DNA from: Chaetorhynchus papuensis
Taxonomy: Eukaryota; Chordata; Aves; Passeriformes; Rhipiduridae
DNA length: 64,000 nt
NCBI GenBank assembly: GCA_013396525.1
Contig: VWYX01000866.1
Span: 248,001-312,000 of the forward strand
Reading direction: 5' to 3'
Shown here: piece by piece, positions 40,690-50,960 of the stretch
Layout of the letters: each line of letters begins with the position of its first letter
Numbering within the stretch: position 1 is the stretch's first letter
The notes under the pieces: model-generated
What the model was told of the DNA's origin: nothing
Database searches by the model: none
Seen by the model: only the letters and a program-made list of their open reading frames with translations
Position numbers and translations under genes: made by a program

Positions 40690-43600
40690 AGATTTTCTAA
40701 AAAAGTATTACCTAAGGATAATTAATTTTAGGAAATTTAAATTTTAAGACTTGAGTATATCCTAACATCTGTGCATACAAGGTTATTCCCATTTCATTTG
40801 GCTGAAAGCTCCCTCGTGTTTTTCTGGCTATCATGAAAGTCCTGGCATTTGTGCTCACAAGCCTCACAACCACCCCCCCAGCTCTGTCAGCAGTTTCATA
40901 GCTACACTGGAAGACACCCGTGGTAAAAGGTCATGACTGCAAATGAGGATGGAACCCCATATAGCCCCAGGAAAAGTTACAGTATCCCAACAGAGAGCTG
41001 GTATTAGAGACTGTGTAACACCAGTGTGAAAGAGTTGCGAACGCAGGACAAAACCAGCAGCGCTCTCAACGCCCATTTCCAAGCTTGGTGTTATCAGTCC
41101 CATCCTGGTAGATCAAGCATGAGGTTTCTAAATCACTAACCCATGAAGAGCAAACAACATCTGTATCCCCACCGAATGCTTTCTCCAGATAAAGCCTAAT
41201 GACAGGGAAAACCAGAATCTTGCATTTGTGGTTTACACCCTAGATCTGTATGCAGACACGTTTGGCTGTACTTTCATTCTTTCTTAAGTCGGCTCATTTT
41301 TCCAAGTACTCAGTATACCCTAAGACCAAAGCGTTTACAGACATACCCTTTAAGGACAGACCTGCTTCCAGTGCACACTCTGTCAATTCCCACTGCCTTG
41401 TCTCTCAGCACTGCCTGCAGCTGATCTTCACCCTTGCACAGGATGCATTTCAGGAAGATATAATTGCAGGAAGGGGAAGGGGCCTGAGCACTCCCAACAA
41501 GTTCAGTCCTCAAAGATCTGTCCAGAATAGTATAATGGGACAGACTGTCTGTGCAAGGGTGCTAGGAAAAATTGTTGAGGAAGACACAGAAACATTGCTT
41601 TTGTTTGGTTGTTTTTTTCTTTGTTTGGGTTTGGGTTTTTTTTTAAAAAGATATAAAAAAAACCAAGCCCAAGAATCATTCCACAGAAACATAACTAACA
41701 TAACATGTCATGTCTCTCTGGTAAATTGCACAGGACCATAAAGATAATGCAGCACTGCTCATCAGAGAAGCTTGGAAGTCTTGGAGTAGACATAAAAAAA
41801 ATAAAGTGCAGAACCTGTGACCCCAGGGCTGGTCTGCACCTTGATCAAAATGACTACTTCACTCTTCCCCTGGACCCATTTTCTTCAGAAATTACTACTG
41901 CTATTACTTCTTCAATCTTTCCCCTTAGAAGAAATCAGCGATATAAAATTTAATCCAGTGTCAATGAGAAGTGGAAAAGAACAGGCAGCAATGAAGGACT
42001 GCAGTCACTGGCTCTCAGTCTGCTGGGCATGCAGCTTGGCTCTGGTCAAGCTGCTTGTTTCCAGCATTGTTTCAGTTTCTCATGACCACTGTTAGTTAAG
42101 GCTAACCTAGATTTAAAAACTTTGCAGGACTGATGCAGAGAGAAGTAGCATGAGACTCCTCTTCAGCTTATGCCATGTGAAACTGTACTTAGGTGACCAT
42201 CTGGCATGTCTTTAGGTGGTCATTCCTCTCTTCCAAAGACTGCTGCCCTGGCATGCCATCAATTCATCCTATCCTCAAGACACTCTGATGTGCCAATACA
42301 AGAGCACGACAACATTTGAGCCTGATAATTCTTACTGATAAGCAAAATTTTCACTTCTGGAGAATGGTAACATAGCAAAAAAGGAGGTTTGTTTTGTTCT
42401 GTTATTTTAATTTCCACATCAGTTTCCTGATCCTCCTTGCTGAGTTCCTGTGCCAATACTGAGAAGAGTCACTATAGGATTGGATTGCTTTCCTCAGTGG
42501 TAGTAGCAGTTTAAATGCAAACCAAGAGGAGTATGTTCAAAGGGCATCTTCACTCTGTTTTCATTTAGCAATAGAAAAATGCTAGGACTAACATAAAAAT
42601 AATTATACCATAGCTCTACAGCATGCAAGAGAGTTAACAACCTCAGAGAAACATTATGTTCAACACCAACTGCAATTACGACAATCCCTGAACACCAGTT
42701 TGCTCTTAACCTGCCCACATACACAACACAAGACCAAAAAGAACTTTCGAGCTCTGCCTGCTACCACAGGCACTGTAGCATCGCGTGTGGTTAGTGAGGA
42801 ATTTGTATTTGTAAGTAATGCTGGGAAAGGCAAACATCAATATTTTGTTTGAGGCAAAGCAAGCTTTCCTGCAGAAAGCTTTGTGTTTATATGTTTACAT
42901 GGACTTGGGCCATGGAAACACACCCTGTTCCACGCACAGTTACAGGATACCGAAATGTAGATGCGAACACACGATAACAGCACGTTTTCATGGTAGCCTT
43001 CACTCGGGAAAGCAGGCTTATTCACATCATGCTTTGATTCAAGTGACCAGACCAGAAAAAGGAACATGAAGGAAGGATATGGATGGAAGTCTCCAGACAA
43101 AACTAAATCAGGAGACAGTGACAGATCTCTGCTTACGAGGAAGATGATTATGACTCAGCCATAAGTAAAGCACATGCATTTTGAGCTTCAGTATCACTGA
43201 GTGAATCCAGAACATTTAATTAAAAATAAAACCAATGAAATTACAAGTAACAAATTAAATACATTATTTGTAACCGAAATGGGGGGCAGGTGAAAGCTTG
43301 ATGTTTCAGAGGTGGTCTGGACAAGAGATCAGACATAGAGACTAGCAATTTATGCCAGGCTTCAATGCTGAAATGAATCTGCCTCTTCACAGCTGCTGGA
43401 CTGGGCCAGGATCCCACTTTATCCCACTGAAAAAGCAGGTTTAACACTGCGATAGCTCACATCGTTCTCCTGAAAGTGGATTCACACAGCTGATGAAACA
43501 GGGAGCTGCAGCTGTCCTCACGCACAGACACCCTGTGTTGATCGATGCCATGTCTACACTAGTTTGTCTGCTCTTTTCAATACCTCTGCCGCCCTCAATA

Positions 43601-46600
43601 ACTGGAAGGACAAACAGTTTTCCAAAAGTTAGGTGATGATGATTTCAGTTCTGTAGCTCCATTGCTGAGACAAAGGATGCCACTTCAAAGACATCTCTAT
43701 ACTTGAAACAGACCTACACAGGTGATGTCCAGAAAAGAAACACAAACAAGACATGGGTGATGACAGATTCAAGAGGATGACATTTTAAGGGGTCAGGCAA
43801 AACAGCAAACTCTTCTCCACCAAAAATTTCTGCCTTTTATTAGATTGCACAAGAGTTCCCAGTCTTGCTGTGCTCCTTGTTCATCTTGGGCTGTTAAATA
43901 TTAGGAGGTATTCAACTTGCTGTGAAATTACATTATTCATCTCAATCATGCAATGTGCCACTGTGTTGGGCCACTCCAAACCTGACCTCACCATTTGTCC
44001 AAAGTTAAGCTTCCAGCAGTGCAAAACCTAGACTGTGCAGGAGAGAAGCCTGTCTCTTTAGAGAAAAAAAAAATCATAGTCCAGTACCTGACATTTTGAC
44101 ATTCTCTTCGCTTACAAAGTTAACTACAATCTCTACGCTAAGTTTCGGATGGAACAAAAACTCACCCATTACTTGGTCTGGCTTCTCTGGGACAGGCATG
44201 GCTGTCCAGGACCACAGTAAGGTCCTGGTTATGACTCACAATGGAACCCTGGCTGTTGAACAATTTAATCACAGAGGCAAGGGCAAAGACAACTGACAAT
44301 TGCAGAACAAGCTGTAACAGTCAACACTTGCAAAAGCTTTCAGACTGAAGTGTGAGTGGCACAGAATCCCTACCTCAGCATTAGCTTAAGAAGAAAAATG
44401 TACAGAAAAAATGTTCTAAATATGGGAAAGGTAGTTAAGAGCAGAAGAGACAAATTTACATAATTAATAGTGAAGATATTAAAAATGTTACACTGAAAAG
44501 CAGTCCAGGATTAGGAGTAAGTTAGTTGTCACTCTGGAAGGTGTTCAACTTACCTTCTGCTCACATACTTATCCCCCTGACATTCTCTACATCTGGAGTG
44601 ACACTCTCAGTTCTTAATATATTCAGTGGAAAAACACAAAAGAACTTCCAGCAGGTGATTCACCTCAACAAATGTGGACACCTTCTTTAGGGTAGATTTA
44701 GAAAGGAATAGTGTCCTAACGAACCCTTAACATAAAGGGAACTTACAGTGCCTGGCTCAGATGTGGACACTTCAGCTGTATTTACATACTATATCTTCAG
44801 ATGTAACCAGATGAGTCCAACTCTCATCACCCAAGAGAAGCCAGAACTGACTGTTTTAAAAGCCCTTTATGATACAAAATTTTCCATTCATTCTAAAGCA
44901 CTGGTAAGGGCTACAGAGCTAATGCAAAGTCATTCAGTAAGAGGTTCTCAAAACAAAAATAGACATTTGTAAATGCTCTGTGGTTCTTCTAACCTTTCTG
45001 AAGTAAATCTCAAGCTTCTCTGCTTTTCTAAATTGAGCTCTACTACTCACAATGTAGCACAGCTAAGGCCTATCATTCCACTGTTTCCTTTGAGGAATTA
45101 ATACTGAAGTGATTGAAAACGTAAGAGTTAAGGTTTGTTGAAGAGCTCTAAAAACCCACATGCAAGCTCTGATTTTACTTCAGAAGTATTGCCAAGCAAA
45201 TTAGCATTAATTAGAGACAAGCTTAAAGACCAATAAAATATTAGGCTAATAGAATCATCTGGAACCGTAAAACTAAACACGATCAAAGGAAACCAAGTTG
45301 CTCTGTCACATAATCTAATGGACCTGACATGGGAGCCTCCCAACACAAACCACTCAGAGGAGTGTAATATTCTTGGAGAGTTCCTAATGCAGAACTGAAG
45401 GATGCAGGAGACTGAAGAAACAAAGAGAAGAGAAAGGGCAGGGTGCTGGGGTTGTATGCTTTCAAAGAGACTGACCAGATGGCAGACCAGAACTGCAAAA
45501 AGAGATTAAGAAGGGATAAAATTGTCATTTTGCTGTCCCTCTTTCCTCCTTCCCTCTTGTGTCAGTTATACCAACCCAGCTCCCAGTCCAACAACTGAAT
45601 ACAGAGAAAAAATATACATCAATAAATAAAAGCAGCAGTGATCCCTGACTCTGGAGAGGGCTATGACTTGTTGGTGTGCCATCTAACACAAGCAGCTTTA
45701 CGACCTACTCTCTCCCCCATTGCAGAAACCCTCCCTGAGGAGGCAACCTGCTCTAGGCAAGCCTCTTGTGAGTTACTGTACTGGGATGGGAAGGTAGGAG
45801 AGGAGGGGACAGACTCTGCTGTCTCTTCCTTTACAGAGAATGCCCTGGACAATCTTTTCTACTAATGGAGATATTTCTAAACGGGGGAAAAAAAAAGAAT
45901 TCAGAATATTGCACCGCAGTGTTGAGAGAAAACAGATCAGGCTAGTGCAGTACAACTGCAGCCCACCAGACTCTAGACCACACTCCCTCATTTCCATTCC
46001 ACACTCCAAACACGAAACAAAATGCTGGAGATGTTAAGTGCAGCGTGAGACACCCAGAGCATAGGGACCAGCACCAGGACCTGCACAAGCCCTGTACATC
46101 GAGCAAAGGACAAAATGTATCTCTCCTTTTTCAACCTCCTTCGATTCTGGGGAAAACATATGAACGTTGGTATCTGATCGCTGTTACTTTTAATGCATAA
46201 CTTCATAATTTGTATTTAATGACAAATATTAAATTCACTTAATGGAAAGGAAGAGGACACTATTATAGGCTAAGTTAAGGTGGTAACATTTCAGCCTCAG
46301 AGGACCTGCAAGCACTGTTGACACTCCATGTCTGCAACCCCAGCAGGAAGAACAGCTGCGGTTAAAGACAGCTACAAACACACTTGGAAGAGACAGGTGT
46401 TTCTGAACACCTTTTTGGTGTTGCTAGTACATAAGCAAGTGCTGCATGAAGCTATCCTTTCTTATTTTGCTCAACAAATTTAAAAGCAGGCTGAGTCTAT
46501 AGAGAGAGAAAGCATGTGCCCATCCCTCTCCTTGTTTGAAGAGTTTGGGCAGCTTTAAAAAACAAGCAAACAGATCTTGTGACACTGCCCAGCGTAAGCC

Positions 46601-47689
46601 ACAAATATTTTGAGAAGGTCCGAACTGCACTTACAGTCTTATAAAAAAACCTCACATTCACTGCTAAATCAGTTAGCTTACTAAATATATTAGAACAGGC
46701 AAGAACATCATGGAGGGTATCTTCCTGGTGCAGAAGATTAATTCATCATTCGTGTCTAGAGAGTCCTACTGCATTTTTAACAGAGTACATATGGATTGAG
46801 TCTAGTGAACAACATAATTTCCTTTCAGGATATGGGTCTATATTGAAAAACAGTCCCCAAACAGCAACTGCCAGAGGACAAAGACCTTCAAATATCACTA
46901 TGCAGGAAAAACAGGTAGGGCTCTCATCTGTACACTCCAGTAAATCTTTCAGCGGTGATTTAAGACATAACTGTGCTCCACAGCTCTCTTGGAGATTCCT
47001 GCTTCCGGAGCAGGATCAGCAAAGCAAAAGGTCTGTCTGTACCTTCACTGCTGCACCACACAGCCTGGCATCTCCAGCGGCTGAAGCAGAGGAACATAGT
47101 CCCTTCTGATTCTGCTGTAGTGGGAAAATTGCCAGTGTAAGAGCAGGGAGCACAGCTCAAAAAAAAGAAAAACAAAACCCAGACTTTGCGACTTTCAGAA
47201 CTGATGTCAGAACACCCGGAGATCAGGCAGGAGCTGCACCAGCGCACGGTGCCAGCAGACTGTGCCGTTACAGGCCAGAGGTGAAACATCTCAGCGCAGG
47301 CATAATGAAATGCAGAGCTTCACCTCTTTGCATTATGTTCAATTAACCAAAGCAACCGTGTTCAGCAAAGTCACAGGGAATTTTCTAAAGACAGCTAATG
47401 TTGCTTTGGGCCTTCTAAAAATACGCTCCCAGTACTAGCCTTCCATCACTCCTGTGCTGTTCAAAATCAGACAACATCAGCGGCTTGGATGTACTTGCCT
47501 TGAAACACACAGATTGGAAAGATAGCTAGAAAGGAAAAAATTGACCTCAAAGGCCCCTGCATCAGCAAAGCAACAATAAGACTAGAGAATCAGAGACAGC
47601 AAACCGGAGCATTCACCCCAATTATCTCCAGAATCCAGGACAGACCCAGCACTCATGCCCAATGCTGCCACCACTGACTGCCTGTGCGC

Positions 47690-48060
47690 TGCTGCAGCAT
47701 CACTGCCTTACACCCACAAACTCCACTGCAGCTGCCTGTTGAGCTGGAAATTTGATACACTGCAAAGGTTGCTGACAGCCAGAGGCTGCTCCCCTGTCTA
47801 TAAAAAATCCTGTAATAAATTACATTACAGATTGGGGAAAAGGATTCGGAAGAGCGAGAATTAAAACACAACCTTATGAGAGCTAAATGAGACCAATTAA
47901 AGGAGATTTGCTACAAGTGCTGAGGGATTTTGACCTGAGCTGTAATCAGGGATAGATATGCATTCCTTTAAAAGAGGAAAATGAGCAAGAGATCATGTGT
48001 AAACAACTCTGCCAATTAAATGAAATGGATTATCTTATCTGTGCAGCTCTGCTCAGAGAA
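47690..48060. promoter_or_regulatory. Candidate conserved non-coding element
   Basis: A unique-looking stretch with no repeat signature and dense homeodomain and GATA-like motifs. These include CTGTAAT and ATTACAG as a perfect inverted pair at 47810-47816 and 47824-47830, CCAATTAAAG, GCCAATTAAATG, and TTATCTTATCTGTG. This texture is typical of developmental enhancers. It lies about 2.5 kb from the CpG island, on its 3' side if that gene reads leftwards. No conservation data were available. Confidence 0.3.
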
Positions 48061-49889
48061 TCACCACATATTCCAGATATACCACAGAGAGATCTGAGAC
48101 AGTCATTCGATCCTCTGAAACAAGGCTCAGTGATGGGGAGATAGGCTGTGGCTCAGGACACATCGAAACCTCAGCTGCATTTGGTTATTTCCCCTTCCCC
48201 CATTTAAAAAAAAAAAAAAAACCAAGGAATTATATATGTAAATACAAAACTAGTCTCAAGCTATTTTTACCAGGCCCCTTCATGAATTCTGATGCCGATC
48301 AGACTGAAGGTTAGGCATCACAACAGTAAAACATGCCTTATGCAAAATCCATGCAGCAGATCCCACCGTCTCTACACTACTAGACACTGCTGGGAGACAC
48401 ACAGCTTGCCCAGGCACACGCTCATGTCCTGATAAACAACTGCACATATTATGCCATAACTCAAAACACCGACTCTCAATTTTTTTGTATCACAATCCCA
48501 TTTTGCTGCCAGATTGGCCCCCACTCTCCATTCTGATGCCCAGTCTGAGAACCCATACCCACGAGCAAAAGTAATTTCTGCAACTGGAACAAAAATTTTG
48601 ACGTGGACAGATGTACCGCTACTCCTGCTCTGTGTCCTTGCTCTCAGCTCATCCTGAGCTGCCCCTTTTTTTGAAAATTACAGTTCTTCATAGTTCATAT
48701 ATACACGCAAAAAAGCAGTTTTACAAAGGCTGAAGAAATACTGAAACAGAGGAAGAAAAGACCCATTAGGAAACCATGATCAAGAAGCAACAAGGAAAAC
48801 AGCACCATGTGCTTAGGGGAGAACAAAAACCAAAAGGGAAGAACAAACAAAAAGAGGAATTAGGGATAAGGAAGACAAAGTTAAGAAGAAAGCATCAACT
48901 GGACAAGATAATAACTGCAAGAGATACGTACTTGTTCACAACTGCTGACAGTAGAAAGTTTTTTAGACCATTTTATGCTGGTTGTCAGATTTAAGCACAG
49001 AGATTTTCCACTGGCTCAAAACTGGTCTACTGGAGTCAGGCTGTTTTTTGGAACCAACAATCTCAACACACCACAATCACTTTTGTGCAGGATGAAGAAC
49101 AAACTAAAATGCCTTTCTGTGTCCATGCTGTCAGCAGATCAGTGATCTCGGTGCCATGAAAAGAGCTGCACTGAGAAGCCCAACGCAGAAATGCTGCACA
49201 AACCCAAGGCGGATGGAGCGCCTCAGCTGTCTTTGTGCAGCAGCTCTACAGGGCTCTGCTCTGGGACCACTGTGTGGGTGCAGAGCCAGCTCACACGGGC
49301 AATGTCAGCACGTGTGGGCACCCATGCCAATAAACTCCTGGGGTTGATGTTAAGCTTCTAATTTTTTCTGGCTCTTGGGGTGTTTTTGTACATGGCGTGT
49401 CCCTCCATACTGCCATCATCCAAAATTTCCCAGCCCAATTACCACAGATAATTGACTGCACATAACTTGAAAAATTCATCAGAAGTTTCTAGTTTACCTC
49501 TATCACAAAGGACAAAGTTACACTTCCTAATGAGAAATGTACATACAATTAACAACTCTGAATAGTTCTTTGGAAAGACTGGTCACAAAGAATCCCAGTG
49601 TGGAGTAGCATTAACCTGTGGCTCAATTCAGATGTGTGACATTTGCTCACTTCTAATTCAGGCAACACAGTTTACTCACTCTTGCATAAGCAAACAGGGA
49701 TGTCTCGTGCTTTTATATATCCCTTTACCTCTGCAAAAATGTTTTAACAACTAAAATATGATGACAAATACTACAGGAACGATTCCTCACGTTCCATCAG
49801 CTTTCCCCACGTAATTTTTGTTGTGTCTTTATGGTACCACAACTGTACCCGTGGCTGGCCTGCTCTGAGCGCAGCCCCCAGACAGCAGC
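48061..49889. other. Non-coding DNA left of the CpG island
   Basis: Apart from A16 at 48206 nothing is recognisable. The 72-codon Lys/Gln-rich plus frame at 48776-48994 reflects A-rich composition. GC content rises after about 49840. Confidence 0.6.
48206..48221. repeat. Poly(A) tract, 16 bp
   Basis: An uninterrupted A16. No retrocopy or SINE body is recognisable to its left, so it is probably simple low complexity. Confidence 0.85.
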
Positions 49890-50600
49890 GTGTGCAGCAC
49901 GGGCAGTGCAGCCGCAGCCTCACCACGGGGACAGGAGCATCCCCTGCCCCGGTGCACGCCGACTACTTCGGCGCCGGTCCCGCCACCCGCAACACGGCAC
50001 CGTGGGGTAAACAAAGCTGGAGTGAGGCCGGGAGGGCAGCTCCGGCCCAGGATCCCGCTCCCCGCCGGCGGCCGGAGCACAGGGGGCTCTGAGGGGCGGC
50101 AGCCGCGATGGGGCAGGAGTCGCCGCTCCCAGCCGCGTGTCGGGGGCCCGACGCCCGCCAAAAGCAGCCGGGCACGGCTGCGAAACCTTCGGCCCCGGGC
50201 ATGGCCGGCAACGGAGTACCGCGCTGGAGCACGGGCCCCCCGGAGGGGGCTCCCGGCGGGGCCCCCCGGCCGCACAGGTGGCTCCGGGGCGGGGGGCAGC
50301 GCCCTCCGCACCGCCTGCCCCGGTTCGGCCCCCCTCGCCTCCTCCCACGTCCCGGCCGCCCCTCACAGACCGCCCCCCACCCGTGACCGTCACCCCCGGC
50401 CGGCACAACTTCCCCCGGCCCCGCCGGCGCCGCTCGCTCTGCCCCGCCGCCCTCCGAGCCGGACCGGACTGGGCCGGGCCGCCACCACCGCGCTACCCTC
50501 CTCCTCCACCTCACCTGCCGCAAGGAGGCCCCGCCGGGCGGGCACGGCACGGCTCCCGGAGGGAGAGCGGACGGGCGTCCCCCGGCGCCGCGAGCAGCGC

Positions 50601-50693
50601 TCAGGCCGGTCGCGGCCCGCCGGCTCCGGGGCGCTGCGCGTCCGTCCGGCCGCTGGGGGAGCCGCCGCCGCCACCGCGCCGCCCGGCCGCCAT
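50601..50693 (-). other. Upstream open reading frame (30 codons) in the putative first exon
   Basis: The ATG inside the YY1 motif opens a frame starting MAAGRRGGGGGSPSG that ends at TGA (50603-50601), before the splice donor. It is Gly/Arg/Pro/Ala-rich and looks like composition rather than a conserved peptide. If translated it would act as a uORF limiting initiation downstream. It could equally be untranslated, since transcription may start downstream of this ATG. Confidence 0.3.
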
Positions 50694-50700
50694 CTTCCGC
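50686..50700 (-). promoter_or_regulatory. Composite ETS/YY1 core promoter element
   Basis: On the minus strand this reads GCGGAAGATGGCGGC: an ETS-type GCGGAAG fused to the YY1 motif AAGATGGCGGC. In vertebrates this YY1 motif typically lies at or just downstream of the transcription start and in the orientation of transcription, with its ATG sometimes used as the start codon. Its orientation and its position about 175 bp 5' of a consensus donor on the same strand support a start of transcription near 50700-50750 reading leftwards. Confidence 0.65.
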
Positions 50701-50735
50701 GGGGAGGGAGGGACGGAGCGAGGGAGGGGCGCGGG
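50701..50735 (+). other. Potential G-quadruplex tract at the CpG-island promoter
   Basis: The plus strand has at least four G-runs of three or more separated by short loops (GGGGAGGGAGGG, then GGGAGGGG and GGGG). It lies directly 5' of the minus-strand ETS/YY1 element. G-rich promoter tracts of this kind can fold into quadruplexes; folding here is inferred from the pattern only. Confidence 0.4.
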
Positions 50736-50960
50736 GCCCCGCCCGCCGGGAGCGCGGCGGGGAGGGCTCGGGCCGGGGTCCCGCGGCCGCGGCAGCCGCG
50801 CCCCGCACTGAGACACGTGGCGGGGGCTTCCCCGCGCCCGCAAGCGCGGCCGCAGGAGCGGGGACCGGCGGCGCCGCCGCGGGCCGGTGTTGCCCGGCAC
50901 GGTCGCGGCCGCCGCGCTCCCGGGCAGCGCGGAAGGCGTGGGATGCCCAGGAAAGCAGTA

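Larger units (their letters stand above)
37597..47689. other. Non-coding DNA with weak exon-like and enhancer-like segments
   Basis: It holds the minus-strand splice-like sites at 38534-38571 and 39494-39529 and the candidate element at 39560-40330. A T-rich tract with TTTGGG repeats occurs at about 41600-41645. A minus-strand donor AAG then GTAAGT lies at 44553-44548, with no convincing acceptor. No coding exon is recognised. Confidence 0.55.
50515..50740 (-). other. Putative non-coding first exon of an unidentified minus-strand gene
   Basis: The left end is fixed by a consensus donor: GCGGCAG is followed by GTGAGG, with GTGA at 50514-50511. The right end is approximate, placed near the ETS/YY1 element because no TATA box is visible. 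The only ATG-initiated frame from that element closes after 30 codons within the exon, so the exon is most simply 5' UTR. The gene would extend left through the AT-rich DNA at 1-50514, where I recognise no coding exon. In human the gene just 3' of CAMK2G on the same strand is NDST2, and USP54 lies further on in the same orientation. Either could be the owner, but no sequence evidence here supports a name. Confidence 0.55.
49890..50960. promoter_or_regulatory. CpG island, likely gene promoter
   Basis: A roughly 1.1-kb stretch that switches abruptly from AT-rich flanks to extreme GC content with dense CpG dinucleotides. It has several GC boxes (for example GGGGCGGGG near 50287 and CCCCGCCCG near 50737) and purine/pyrimidine runs of three or more G or C. 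Such islands mark promoters in birds. Long open frames occur on both strands here (up to about 360 codons), but they overlap one another, have composition-driven Pro/Arg/Gly/Ala sequences and resemble no protein, so I treat them as artefacts of GC content. Internal signals point to minus-strand transcription. The island is about 10 kb downstream of the CAMK2G stop and so belongs to another gene. Confidence 0.88.

Noticed and set aside
47310..47340. Octamer-like TTTGCATTATG as a specific POU-factor site
   Set aside because: A single short motif without context occurs often by chance.
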